A stretch of DNA of 10,135 nucleotides from a bacterium (GCA_021790035.1 JAJYIO010000052.1:1-10135), one strand, 5' to 3'; shown: positions 1 through 9,114, counted from the stretch's first letter. Notes: generated from the letters alone by a model not told the origin. A program made the numbers and translations.

Positions 1-1483
1 CGAGGTGTCGCGGGTCTGCCGGGAAGAGGACGGGGAGGTGGCGGAGAAACTGCGCCTGGAACCGGAAGTTGGCGGCCTGCGGGGACATCTTGGACGAGTA
101 GAAGAGCCGCAGGAAGATCCAGGTCAGCAGATCCGTGTTGAGGAGGGCGGCGATGGGTTCGCAAAGCGTCGGGTCGTGCGGATAGGCGCAATAGACCGTC
201 CTCAGGCAGCGCACCGGAGCGCGCTCGGCTGCGGCCACCAGGCGGGCGGCGACGTCGCGGATCAGCACCCGCCGCGATGCACGCGAGGCGTCGCTGGCGG
301 GCGGCGGCAGCCGATCGGGCGTCGGCGTCAGGTCGCCCGCGGCGATGTTTCGCCCTCGGATGGCGGGCAGCCAGTCGGATGGAGCGCGCTCGGCCGGCAG
401 GATGAGCGCTTCCTCGCGCCGCTGCGTGTCGCCCTCGGCGATCTTGTCGCACAGGTCGCCGAGCGTCGGGGCTTCGAGTCCGCCCAGCCACGTGGTGAAC
501 GGATCGGGGGCGAAGACCGACCACAGGCCCTCGCGCCAGGCGTCCTGCCGCACCTCGCCCCAGGCGGCGTCGCAGAGGAGCGGGGGCACGCGAGCCTCCC
601 GGCCGGGCAGGCATACCCCGGCCTGGATCCGATCGCCGGGTCGGGGGACGACGTTTTCGAAGATCGAGATCGCCGCGGGGGGGATCGCGCCGGCAAAGGA
701 CGGCAGGCCACAGCAATCCAGCAGCAGGCGGATGCGAAGCCGCTGCGAGAGCTCGGGGCGCAGCTTGGCGGCGCTGGTCCCGAGCAGGTACTGGTTGGGG
801 GTCACGAAGGCCAGGATCCCGCCGGGCGCCAGCCACCGCTCCCAAGTGGCCAGAAAGCACAGGTACAGGTCCCACTTGCCCTGGAGCACGCCCCCGAACC
901 TTGCCAGCAGGCGCTGGCGGTAGTCGGGCGCCAGGCGATCGACCCGGACGTAAGGGGGATTTCCGACGACCAGGTCGGCGCGAGCCCAGGGGCCATCGAG
1001 ACCGTCGAGGAGGGCATCGCCTACCCGGAGCGCAGGCACTGCGGGGGAACAGCCGAGCTCGATCTCGTCCAGGCGGGAGCACAGGGCGAGGACTTCGGCG
1101 CAGCGGGCGATCGCCACCGGGTCGATGTCGATGCCCGCCAGGCACTCGACCGGGGCCGGGCCGCCGCGCCAGCGGCCGCGGATGCCGCTCCACGCGGCGA
1201 CCAGGAAGTGCCCGCTGCCACACGCCGGGTCGAGCACCCGGGGCAGGCGGTGGCCGGTGCCTGGCGCGCCGGGACCCTCTTTGCGGAAGAACAGGGCCCG
1301 GTCCACCACGAATGCGGCCAGATCCCAGGGCGTGTATACGGCTCCCTGATTCTTGCGCGCGGGACCCGGGCCGCCGGTGATCCGGAGGCGATCGGCGATG
1401 TCGGCCCGCAGGGCTTGCCGGGTCGGATTCCCGGTGGATTCCCCCGGGTCGGGGGCCGGGAACCAGGACCGGGGCTCGATCAA
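1..1483 (-). CDS. N6-adenine DNA methyltransferase, Eco57I/TaqI type (C-terminus cut by window edge)
   Basis: The minus-strand frame ending at position 2 is open for 494 codons from a TTG at 1483 and shows no stop before the window edge. It reads as a class-I SAM-dependent adenine DNA methyltransferase. About residue 47 is GAVYTPWDLAAF, the segment that usually precedes motif I in this group. Residues 85-93 are DPACGSGHF (motif I, SAM binding), then GIDIDP at 117-122. Residues 175-178 are NPPY (motif IV, catalytic), followed by PNQYLLGTS. IRGRNI at 375-380 and a C-terminal stretch around LNTDLLTWIF and SPQAANFRFQ (about 449-485) match the target-recognition half of TaqI/Eco57I-like enzymes. 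Only about 40 residues precede the methylase core, so no fused nuclease is present at the N-terminus. The TTG overlaps the upstream glycosidase stop codon (TTGA), suggesting coupling, although no clear Shine-Dalgarno is seen; an in-frame GTG at 1555 is an alternative start. The DNA target and any restriction partner are unknown. Confidence 0.9.
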   Translation of the reverse strand, partial: MIEPRSWFPAPDPGESTGNPTRQALRADIADRLRITGGPGPARKNQGAVYTPWDLAAFVVDRALFFRKEGPGAPGTGHRLPRVLDPACGSGHFLVAAWSGIRGRWRGGPAPVECLAGIDIDPVAIARCAEVLALCSRLDEIELGCSPAVPALRVGDALLDGLDGPWARADLVVGNPPYVRVDRLAPDYRQRLLARFGGVLQGKWDLYLCFLATWERWLAPGGILAFVTPNQYLLGTSAAKLRPELSQRLRIRLLLDCCGLPSFAGAIPPAAISIFENVVPRPGDRIQAGVCLPGREARVPPLLCDAAWGEVRQDAWREGLWSVFAPDPFTTWLGGLEAPTLGDLCDKIAEGDTQRREEALILPAERAPSDWLPAIRGRNIAAGDLTPTPDRLPPPASDASRASRRVLIRDVAARLVAAAERAPVRCLRTVYCAYPHDPTLCEPIAALLNTDLLTWIFLRLFYSSKMSPQAANFRFQAQFLRHLPVLFPADPRHL

Positions 1484-3780
1484 CTCGATCGCCGGGCCAG
1501 CTGCACGACGAGGACATCGCCAGCCAGAAGGCGGGCCTGGAGCTGGCCGTTCCACTCGGCCTTGGAGCCAAGGTAGCTGAACTGGCGCTCGAGCACATGC
1601 CGGTCTTCGTGGGGTAGCTGGAGGCTGACCTCCTGATCCTGGCGGCGGTTGACCAGGCCGACGAGAGTACCGCCCGGCATCGCCCGCTCGACGACCTCGA
1701 TGCCGGCGATCGCCTCGGTCCGCGCCGGTACCCCCCAGCTATGGAGCAACCGGGATACGAACGTCGCGACCGAGCTCACCTTCCTGGGATCGTCGAGGTA
1801 ATAGCCGGGGGAATCGAGGTGCAGGCCGAGGAGGGTCCCGAGGAAGGCCACGCGGCCCTCACCCATCGGCATCGCGAAGCCGACCGGCGCCCCCGAGAAG
1901 TTGAGCAGCTCCTGGCCCCCCGGCGGGACCTGGCAGTAGCTCACGAAGCGCGACGCCCAGACGCGATCGCCGGTCTGCGTCGCGTTGAGCCAGACACCCG
2001 CCCGCGTGGCGTGCTTGATCAGTCCCATGACCGGCTGCAGCTTCTCGACCGTGAAGCGGACCAGCGGATGGCGGATCTTGGCCGCCTCGAGCAGGTTGAA
2101 GAAGGCGACGTCCAGGATTCCTCCCGTCACCACGGCCAGCGAGCGGGGGCGCCAGGTGCGCTTGGTCTTGAACGGGAAGATCGAGTCGGGATCGGTGAAG
2201 GGCGTTCCCGTGACCACCAGCGTGCCGCCATCCGCGACGTAGCGCGCCAGCCTCTCGCGCCCCTCCGCCGCCACCGTGCCGGTGGACGCGAAGAAGCACA
2301 CCCGGTGCCTGCCGAGATCCTCCAGCGTGGCCGTGCCGAGCTCCAGGACCTCCGGATCGTAGCCGGCCTCGACCAGGGCCCCCACCATCCCCGAGGCGCC
2401 GGAGGATACCGTGACGCTGACGTCGATCGCCAGATCGAGATTCTCGCGGGCGGTCTTCAGGGGATCGGCCGTGAACTGGAGGGGGTCGTGGACCGCATCG
2501 TGGTAATGCAGCACGGCCACGGGCGACAGCACCGGCGTGCTCCGGGCCAGGTGCGGGCCGAACTCCTCGACGAATTGCCCGAGCGCCCGGACGACCTTCA
2601 TGCGCGGACTCTGGCGTCCCTCGGTGTCGATGGCCGCTCCGAACAGGTATTGCAGCGCGTCGGGATCGACGCCGTCCTGGATGGGGTAGAGGATGTTGCC
2701 CTGCGCGCCGCGCAGGTAGCTCACCATCATCTTCTGCCAGGTCGCGATCTCGGACACGCGGACCTGGTGGTCGAGCCAGCCGCCGCCGATCTCGGGGCCC
2801 ATCAGCGGACCCTTGCGCCGCATCGCGTCGAAGACCTTCGGGACGAAGGTGAGCGTGAACGGCTGGTCGAGGACCGTGGGCACGCGCATGAACTTGGGGT
2901 ACATGTCGAAGCCCAGCGGCGCGACCTGGTTCTTCTTGGCCCAGTGATTGGGCCAGGCGGCCATCCAGACGTCGTTGCAGTAGAAGTGGGTGTCGACGCC
3001 CAGCTCTCGCCACATGGCCTTGAGCGTGCCCAGGTAGTCGACGATGTAGTCCTCCACGAAGGCGGCCAGGTCGCCGACCGCCTTGCGGGTGGCCGGTCGG
3101 GCCGGCGGAAAGATCGCATCGAAGGTCGGGAAATCCGCCTTCCAGGCGGCATTGAGCGGCGCGATCTCCTGGTACCGTTCTTCCAGCCAGGCTCGCAACT
3201 GCTGCACCGTGTGCGGGTTGTGGTCGGACAGGTGCGGCCCGGCGCCGAACTGCGGCATCCCGGTCTCGTTGTCGAGCTGGATGGCCACCACCTCGCCCGA
3301 GGCCACCAGGGGCTTCAACGTCGAGGCGACGGCCTTGAACCAGCGGCCCACCAGCTCCAGGAACTTGGGATGGTTGAGGGCGATCTCCTGGTAGCCGGGA
3401 GTCTGCGGGAGCACCATCTTGGTGTCCGGATAGTGCGTCCGGAGCCAGAACGGGATGCCAAACCCCTGGTACTCGGCATAGATGTAAGGGCCCGGCTTGG
3501 CGATGAGCGGCATCTCCAGCCGCCGGCAGAGGTAGAGGAAGCCGCGCAGGTCCCGCTCGGGAGCCGTGCGCCCGTCGAAGTCCACCTCGCCTTCGGCGAT
3601 CTCGTGCCAGACCCACGGGATGTAGGTCGACACCGCGTTGATGCCCGCCTCCTTGAGAGCGATCAGGCCTTGCTCCCAGAGGTCGCGGCGGATCCGGAAG
3701 TACTGGAACTCTCCACCCAGGAGCAGGTGGGGCTTGTCTGCCATCCAGATGCGGTCTTGGTCGAACCGGACCTTGGTCAA
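1480..3780 (-). CDS. Family 35-like beta-galactosidase with GH42-type GATase-like domain
   Basis: A 766-residue glycoside hydrolase expected to release terminal beta-galactose from oligosaccharides or glycans. Residues 20-115 carry the GH35-type start of the TIM barrel: LGGEFQYFRI, STYIPWVWHE and KPGPYIYAEY. The acid/base region is VAIQLDNETG with N171-E172. The likely nucleophile is E330 in GPEIGGGWLDHQ, matching the GH35 pattern E-x3-GW-x-DH. Residues about 410-530, including RLARYVADGGTLVVTG, resemble the flavodoxin/GATase-like trimerisation domain typical of GH42 enzymes; the rest (to 766) is probably beta-rich. No signal peptide or membrane segment is visible, so it should act in the cytoplasm on imported sugar. 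The start is TTG, with GGAGG (3785-3789 on this strand) four bases upstream; the first in-frame ATG is codon 13, inside the conserved N-terminus. The methyltransferase follows with overlapping stop/start. No transporter or sugar regulator is seen here. Catalytic assignment is by motif only; substrate is inferred. Confidence 0.88.
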   Translation of the reverse strand: MTKVRFDQDRIWMADKPHLLLGGEFQYFRIRRDLWEQGLIALKEAGINAVSTYIPWVWHEIAEGEVDFDGRTAPERDLRGFLYLCRRLEMPLIAKPGPYIYAEYQGFGIPFWLRTHYPDTKMVLPQTPGYQEIALNHPKFLELVGRWFKAVASTLKPLVASGEVVAIQLDNETGMPQFGAGPHLSDHNPHTVQQLRAWLEERYQEIAPLNAAWKADFPTFDAIFPPARPATRKAVGDLAAFVEDYIVDYLGTLKAMWRELGVDTHFYCNDVWMAAWPNHWAKKNQVAPLGFDMYPKFMRVPTVLDQPFTLTFVPKVFDAMRRKGPLMGPEIGGGWLDHQVRVSEIATWQKMMVSYLRGAQGNILYPIQDGVDPDALQYLFGAAIDTEGRQSPRMKVVRALGQFVEEFGPHLARSTPVLSPVAVLHYHDAVHDPLQFTADPLKTARENLDLAIDVSVTVSSGASGMVGALVEAGYDPEVLELGTATLEDLGRHRVCFFASTGTVAAEGRERLARYVADGGTLVVTGTPFTDPDSIFPFKTKRTWRPRSLAVVTGGILDVAFFNLLEAAKIRHPLVRFTVEKLQPVMGLIKHATRAGVWLNATQTGDRVWASRFVSYCQVPPGGQELLNFSGAPVGFAMPMGEGRVAFLGTLLGLHLDSPGYYLDDPRKVSSVATFVSRLLHSWGVPARTEAIAGIEVVERAMPGGTLVGLVNRRQDQEVSLQLPHEDRHVLERQFSYLGSKAEWNGQLQARLLAGDVLVVQLARRSS

Positions 3781-3784
3781 GGAT

Positions 3785-3789
3785 CCTCC
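3785..3789 (-). promoter_or_regulatory. Ribosome binding site of the glycosidase
   Basis: On the minus strand GGAGG stands four bases before TTG at 3780. This supports the TTG start over the later in-frame ATG (codon 13), which would remove the first strand of the barrel. Confidence 0.65.
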
Positions 3790-3903
3790 GTGGTGACGGA
3801 TCTGCCGCCGGCCGTCTCGGGACCGCCAGCGTGCGGCGTGAGCGCTCTCATGATGACTGATTTGTGCCCGATTGGGCGGAGGTCTCGCGTCGGTCGAGAG
3901 GCT

Positions 3904-3933
3904 TTGACAAGCTCACGGCGGGCGTGCTACAAA
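3904..3933 (+). promoter_or_regulatory. Sigma-70-like promoter of the hrcA operon
   Basis: A perfect -35 hexamer TTGACA (3904-3909) is followed after 18 bases by TACAAA (3928-3933), which matches four of six -10 positions and is preceded by the extended -10 dinucleotide TG (3925-3926). The expected transcription start falls near 3940, at the left edge of the CIRCE operator. The rest of the 224-base divergent region (3781-4004) shows no equally convincing promoter for the minus-strand glycosidase. Confidence 0.75.
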
Positions 3934-3937
3934 GACC

Positions 3938-3964
3938 TTAGCACTCTCCGGTCGAGAGTGCTAA
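3938..3964 (+). promoter_or_regulatory. CIRCE operator (HrcA binding site)
   Basis: TTAGCACTC, a nine-base spacer (3947-3955) and GAGTGCTAA form a perfect 9-9-9 inverted repeat identical in both arms to the CIRCE consensus. It begins five bases after the predicted -10 box, so HrcA bound here would block the transcription start. It is also within the 5' leader of the mRNA, about 40 bases before the hrcA ATG. It is the expected feedback site for the repressor encoded directly downstream. Confidence 0.98.
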
Positions 3965-4004
3965 CAAACCCGATACACGGACACGGGCTTTGGGCCCTTT
4001 TTCG

Positions 4005-5057
4005 ATGATGGCCGGTCCTTCTCTTACCCCCCGCAAGCGCGACATTCTCCGCGCCGTGGTGCATGACTACGTCCTGACCGCCGAGCCGGTCGGGTCGCGG
4101 ACGCTGTCGCGCAAGTACGAGCTCGGGCTTTCCGCCGCCACCATCCGCAACGAGCTGTCGGATCTAGAGGAGGAAGGCCTGCTGCGCCAGCCGCATACCT
4201 CGGCGGGGCGCGTGCCGTCGGATCGGGGATATCGCGTGTTCGTCAACGACCTGATGGATCCGCCCGAGCTGCCCAGCGACAAGCAGCGGATGGTCGATCA
4301 CATGGCCTATCAGGTCGAGGGCCTGCAGGAACTCCTGCACCAGACGGCCCGCCTGACCGCGGTCCTGGCCGGCTGCACCGCCCTGGTGCGCGTGCCGCGC
4401 CCGCGGGGCAGCCGCATCCGGACGCTGTCGCTGGTCCGGGTCTCGGACCGCGAGGCCCTGCTGGCGCTGGTGACCTCGTCCGGGGCCGTGACCAGCCGTC
4501 TCGTGCCGCTTCCCGCGCCGATCGCCGATTCCGAGCTGCTGATCCTCTCGTCCTTCCTCAACGCGCAGCTTCGCGATCGCCCCCTCGACACGCTCACCTA
4601 CAAGACCTTGCGTGCGATCAGCGCCCGGATGGAGCGCTACCAGGCGTGCCTGGCGGATCTGGGGGATCGGCTCATCGACGCCCTGCAGTTCCAGGACGAG
4701 GTGATCGTGGCCAACACGTCACATCTGGCTCGACAGCCCGAGTTCCAGGCGAGCTCCAAGGTCGGCCACCTGCTGGCGTTCCTGGAGAGCGGGGGCGCGG
4801 TGGTCCAGCTGATGGACTCCACGGTTGACGAAGCCAGTGAACCTGGTACGGTCCAGGTTCGCATCGGCTCGGAGAATGCGCTGGCCGATCTGGCCGAGTG
4901 CTCTCTGGTATCGGCGACGTATGGCTTGCGCGGCCAGACCCTCGGCGAGATCGCCGTTCTGGGCCCCACGCGGCTGGATTACTCGGCTGCGGTTTCTGTG
5001 GTTCGCTCGGTCTCCCGGCGGCTCTCGAGCATTTTGACCGAGCGTTTTTCTTTGTGA
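4005..5057 (+). CDS. hrcA: Heat-inducible transcription repressor HrcA
   Basis: A 350-residue HrcA, the usual family length. It represses class-I heat-shock genes by binding CIRCE and depends on chaperonin activity for its folded state. The N-terminal winged helix (residues about 7-80) has the family motifs AEPVGSRTLSRKY, SAATIRNELSDLEEEGLL and SAGRVPSDRGYR. The C-terminal GAF-like part ends with the family signature IGSENALADLAECSLV, then GPTRLDY near 322-328. The start is uncertain: ATG at 4005, ATG at 4008 or TTG at 3990 are in frame and none has a good Shine-Dalgarno. ATG 4005/4008 best match the length of the N-terminus in relatives. The stop is the first of three tandem in-frame TGA codons (5055-5063). 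A CIRCE element 40 bases upstream indicates autoregulation. A terminator-like hairpin overlaps the last codons, and grpE follows after 88 bases. Confidence 0.97.
   Translation: MMAGPSLTPRKRDILRAVVHDYVLTAEPVGSRTLSRKYELGLSAATIRNELSDLEEEGLLRQPHTSAGRVPSDRGYRVFVNDLMDPPELPSDKQRMVDHMAYQVEGLQELLHQTARLTAVLAGCTALVRVPRPRGSRIRTLSLVRVSDREALLALVTSSGAVTSRLVPLPAPIADSELLILSSFLNAQLRDRPLDTLTYKTLRAISARMERYQACLADLGDRLIDALQFQDEVIVANTSHLARQPEFQASSKVGHLLAFLESGGAVVQLMDSTVDEASEPGTVQVRIGSENALADLAECSLVSATYGLRGQTLGEIAVLGPTRLDYSAAVSVVRSVSRRLSSILTERFSL
5004..5053 (+). terminator. Terminator-like hairpin in the 3' end of hrcA
   Basis: CGCTCGGTC (5004-5012) pairs perfectly with GACCGAGCG (5036-5044). A 23-base loop lies between them and can itself fold a small GCT/AGC hairpin (5021-5030). 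The stem is directly followed by TTTTTCTTT (5045-5053). This is the layout of an intrinsic terminator, but it lies inside codons of hrcA and upstream of the chaperone genes of the same operon. Partial termination or an mRNA processing or stability element are therefore both possible. The large loop weakens the terminator reading. Confidence 0.5.
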
Positions 5058-5133
5058 TGATGAGGATGCATTTGCGCATTGAGCAGCAACACCGTCATGG
5101 CCAGCCCGCCCGATTCGCGGCCTGGCCTGGCCC

Positions 5134-5139
5134 GGAGGG
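5134..5139 (+). promoter_or_regulatory. Ribosome binding site of grpE
   Basis: GGAGGG lies seven bases (from its GGAGG core) before TTG at 5146 and decides for that start. A second TTG at 5167 has a weaker GAGGAT at 5155-5160 before it and would shorten GrpE by seven residues of the disordered N-terminus. Confidence 0.65.
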
Positions 5140-5145
5140 CACAGC

Positions 5146-5824
5146 TTGGATCGTGAGGATGTAGCCTTGAGTGAAGAAGACCTGACCCGGGACGAGCCCC
5201 TGCAACCGCAGGATCCCGGGGAGCCGGCTGCGGCGCCGGCGGATGAGTCCGGCCTGGCCGCTGCGGCCGAGCGGGCTGCGTTCTTGACGGAGCCGGGCCA
5301 GGAGCTTGACGAGCCACCTGCCAGAGGGGTCGCCGAGATCGAGGCGCAGCTGGCCGATCGCGACCGGCAGCTTCACCGGCTGGCCGCGGATTTCGAGAAT
5401 TTCCGGCGGCGGGCTGCCGCCGAGAAGGAAGAACTCGTCAGCTTCGCAGCCAGTCGCGTGCTGGAGAGCTTCCTGGGGATCGTCGACAACCTCGAGCGAG
5501 CCCTCGCGCATGCCCGTTCCGGGGAGCCCGCGAGCATCGTCCAGGGCGTCGAGCTCATCTACAAGCAGATCGGCGAGTTCATGACTCGCCACGGGGTGGC
5601 GCCGATGGAACCGGTCGGCCAGCCGTTCGATCCCAACTTGCACGAGGCGATCGCCTCGGTCGCAACGACCGAACATCCCGATCACACGGTGCTGGCGATC
5701 GCCCAGAAGGGCTACGTCCTCAACGGCCGGGTCTTGCGGCACGCCATGGTGCAAGTCGCCGACAACCCGAGCTCCCAGCAGCAAGCTACGACAGACGACA
5801 CTTCCGCATCGAAGGAGGAATCGC

Positions 5825-5832
<8 letters not shown>
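5146..5832 (+). CDS. grpE: Nucleotide exchange factor GrpE
   Basis: A 228-residue GrpE, the cofactor that releases ADP from DnaK and so resets the Hsp70 cycle. Residues 1-60 are acidic, Pro/Ala-rich and probably disordered. A long helix for dimerisation spans about 62-145 and contains DFENFRRRAAAEKEE (82-96) and LGIVDNLERAL (110-120). The C-terminal beta domain that contacts DnaK has GVAPMEPVGQPFDPNLHEAI (150-169) and the family signature GYVLNGRVLRHAMVQVA (189-205). A Gln/Ser/Thr-rich tail follows. The start is TTG, chosen from the Shine-Dalgarno at 5134-5139. The 3' end overlaps dnaK by 8 bases, and the dnaK ribosome binding site lies inside the grpE tail codons, so the two are probably translationally coupled in near-fixed ratio. 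No separate promoter was found in the 88 bases after hrcA. Confidence 0.97.
5812..5818 (+). promoter_or_regulatory. Ribosome binding site of dnaK
   Basis: AAGGAGG, a near-complete anti-16S match, ends six bases before the dnaK ATG. It is the strongest Shine-Dalgarno in the operon, in line with DnaK being needed in the greatest amount, and it lies within the last codons of grpE. Confidence 0.85.
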
Positions 5833-7720
<1,888 letters not shown>

Positions 7721-7764
7721 GCGTGGCACCTACGCGCAGGGGCATGGACTAGCACAGGTCGGAC

Positions 7765-8901
7765 ATGGCCACGGTGGAAAAACGCGATTACTACGAAGTC
7801 CTGGGTGTGAACCGGGACGCTTCCGAGGACGACCTTCGCAAGGCCTTCCGGAAGCTCGCCCGGCAGTATCACCCGGACGTCAACCAGTCGCCCGAGGCCG
7901 AGCCGCGCTTCAAGGAGATCAACGAGGCCTACGAGGTCCTCCGCGATCCCGAAAAGCGCGAGCGCTACGACCGTTTCGGGCACGCCGGCGTCGGCGCGGG
8001 CGCGCCCGGTGCGGAGGGCGACCCGTTCGCGGGGTTCGGCGGCTTTTCCGACATCTTCGAGGCCTTCTTCGGCGGAGCTGGCGGTCAGCGCCAGCGCCGC
8101 CGAGGCCCCGAGCGCGGCTCGGACCTCAAGCTCGATCTCGAGGTCACCTTCGAGGAGGCCTACCGCGGGGTCGACCGGACCGTCGAGATCCGCCACATGG
8201 AGGCCTGCTCGACCTGCAACGGGACCGGAGCCAAACCCGGTTCGGACGTCTCCACCTGCTCTCTGTGCAAGGGGGTCGGCCAGATCTCGCAGGTCCAGCG
8301 GACCCTGTTCGGCCAGTTCTCGCACGTGTCGGTCTGCCCCAAGTGCAACGGTGAGGGCCGGTCGATCGACAATCCCTGCGGGGAATGCCGCGGGGCTGGC
8401 AGGGCGCGCAAGCCCAAGAAGATCAGCGTCCACGTTCCGGCGGGAGTGGACGACGGTGTGCGCCTCAAGGTCTCGGGCGAGGGCGACGTCGGCCCGCGCG
8501 GGGGACCGTCGGGCGATCTGTACCTGTTCCTCTCGGTGCGCCCCGATCCGCGTTTCGAGCGGCAGGAGACCGAGCTCCTCACGGAGGCCTCGCTGTCCTT
8601 CGCGCAGCTCGCCCTGGGCGACGAGGTCGAGATCCCGACGATGGAGGGCGCCCACTCCCTCAAGATCCCGGCGGGTACCCAGTCGGGTACCGAGTTCGTG
8701 ATGAAGGGCTTTGGCTTCCCGCTCCTGGGCGACACCCGGGGCCGCAAGGGCGATCTTCACGTCGTGGCGCGGATCGTGGTGCCGACGGACCTGTCCGACG
8801 AGGAGAAGGATCTGCTGCGCCAGTTCGACGAACTCCATCGCAAGCACGGCGGCGGCCACGGGTTCAAGGACTTCCTCAAGGGCGTCTTCGGGCAGGGCTG
8901 A
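7765..8901 (+). CDS. dnaJ: Chaperone protein DnaJ (Hsp40, type I)
   Basis: A 378-residue type-I J-protein with every canonical part. The J domain (about 6-72) has the HPD triad at 36-38, which stimulates DnaK ATPase. A Gly/Phe-rich linker spans about 73-115. The zinc-binding region (148-212) has four intact CxxCxGxG repeats: CSTCNGTG, CSLCKGVG, CPKCNGEG and CGECRGAG. The C-terminal substrate-binding beta domains follow (IPAGTQSGTEF, GRKGDLHVV). ATG 7765 gives the standard N-terminus; only a weak AGG (7756-7758) precedes it, so translation may rely partly on ribosomes leaving dnaK. The repeat spacing and the ACSTCNGTGAKPG style resemble cyanobacterial and Gram-positive DnaJ more than the proteobacterial form. 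It is the last gene of the operon; no prmA-like gene follows. The sequence after the stop has only a weak 5-bp stem without a U-run, so the true terminator is unclear. Confidence 0.98.
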   Translation: MATVEKRDYYEVLGVNRDASEDDLRKAFRKLARQYHPDVNQSPEAEPRFKEINEAYEVLRDPEKRERYDRFGHAGVGAGAPGAEGDPFAGFGGFSDIFEAFFGGAGGQRQRRRGPERGSDLKLDLEVTFEEAYRGVDRTVEIRHMEACSTCNGTGAKPGSDVSTCSLCKGVGQISQVQRTLFGQFSHVSVCPKCNGEGRSIDNPCGECRGAGRARKPKKISVHVPAGVDDGVRLKVSGEGDVGPRGGPSGDLYLFLSVRPDPRFERQETELLTEASLSFAQLALGDEVEIPTMEGAHSLKIPAGTQSGTEFVMKGFGFPLLGDTRGRKGDLHVVARIVVPTDLSDEEKDLLRQFDELHRKHGGGHGFKDFLKGVFGQG

Positions 8902-8947
8902 GCAGCGCAGGAGCCGCCTCGGGACGGCTGCCGTCAGCATGGATCTT

Positions 8948-8980
8948 CGGGTTCCCTCGAGTCACAGCCCGAGCTTGCGA
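8948..8980. repeat. 33-bp direct repeat, copy 1
   Basis: This segment begins CGGGTTCCCTCGAG and ends CCCGAGCTTGCGA. It is identical over 33 bases to the segment at 9082-9114 and differs on both flanks. It starts 47 bases after the dnaJ stop. A perfect 33-mer repeated within 170 bases of non-coding DNA is not expected by chance. It may be one unit of a dispersed intergenic repeat family; other copies cannot be checked in this window. Confidence 0.9.
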
Positions 8981-9067
8981 TGGCAGGTAGAAGGCCTGCT
9001 TCAGAGTCGAAATCTGGCCACCGATAGAGCCAAGCTCACGTAGCAGCTTGCCCGCAGCCGGAGAGAG

Positions 9068-9095
9068 CTCGAGGGAACCAGCGGGTTCCCTCGAG
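9068..9095. repeat. Perfect 12-bp inverted repeat (hairpin)
   Basis: CTCGAGGGAACC (9068-9079), loop AGCG, GGTTCCCTCGAG (9084-9095). The right arm is the start of repeat copy 2, and the left arm is an inverted extra copy of it. It lies between the convergent dnaJ and the minus-strand gene ending at 9129. The stem is strong, but neither strand has a T-run after it, so it is not a standard intrinsic terminator. It could still act as a transcript end or stability hairpin for either gene. Confidence 0.85.
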
Positions 9096-9114
9096 TCACA
9101 GCCCGAGCTTGCGA
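9082..9114. repeat. 33-bp direct repeat, copy 2
   Basis: Identical over 33 bases to 8948-8980, in the same orientation and 101 bases further on. It ends 14 bases before the stop codon of the minus-strand gene. Its first part forms the right arm of the 12-bp hairpin at 9068-9095. Confidence 0.9.

Noticed and set aside
5..1576. A 523-codon plus-strand open frame at the left edge
   Set aside because: It is in codon register opposite the methyltransferase, whose motifs (DPACGSG, NPPY) are unmistakable. The plus-strand translation is low-complexity Arg/Gly/Ala-rich with no domain.
1741..4008. A 755-codon plus-strand open frame opposite the glycosidase and running through the CIRCE region
   Set aside because: It is antisense to conserved GH35 motifs, reads through the promoter and operator, and has His/Arg/Asp-rich composition typical of a shadow in high-GC DNA.
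7744..7752. Minimal upstream frame ATG-GAC-TAG before dnaJ
   Set aside because: Only two codons; such a frame is expected by chance and there is no other sign of attenuation between dnaK and dnaJ.
8912..8929. Possible dnaJ terminator, AGCCG/CGGCT stem
   Set aside because: The stem is only 5 bp with an 8-base loop and has no following T-run.
8948..9114. CRISPR array or tRNA remnant
   Set aside because: There are only two repeats with one 101-base spacer that itself contains repeat pieces, and no T-loop or acceptor-stem pattern of a tRNA can be found.
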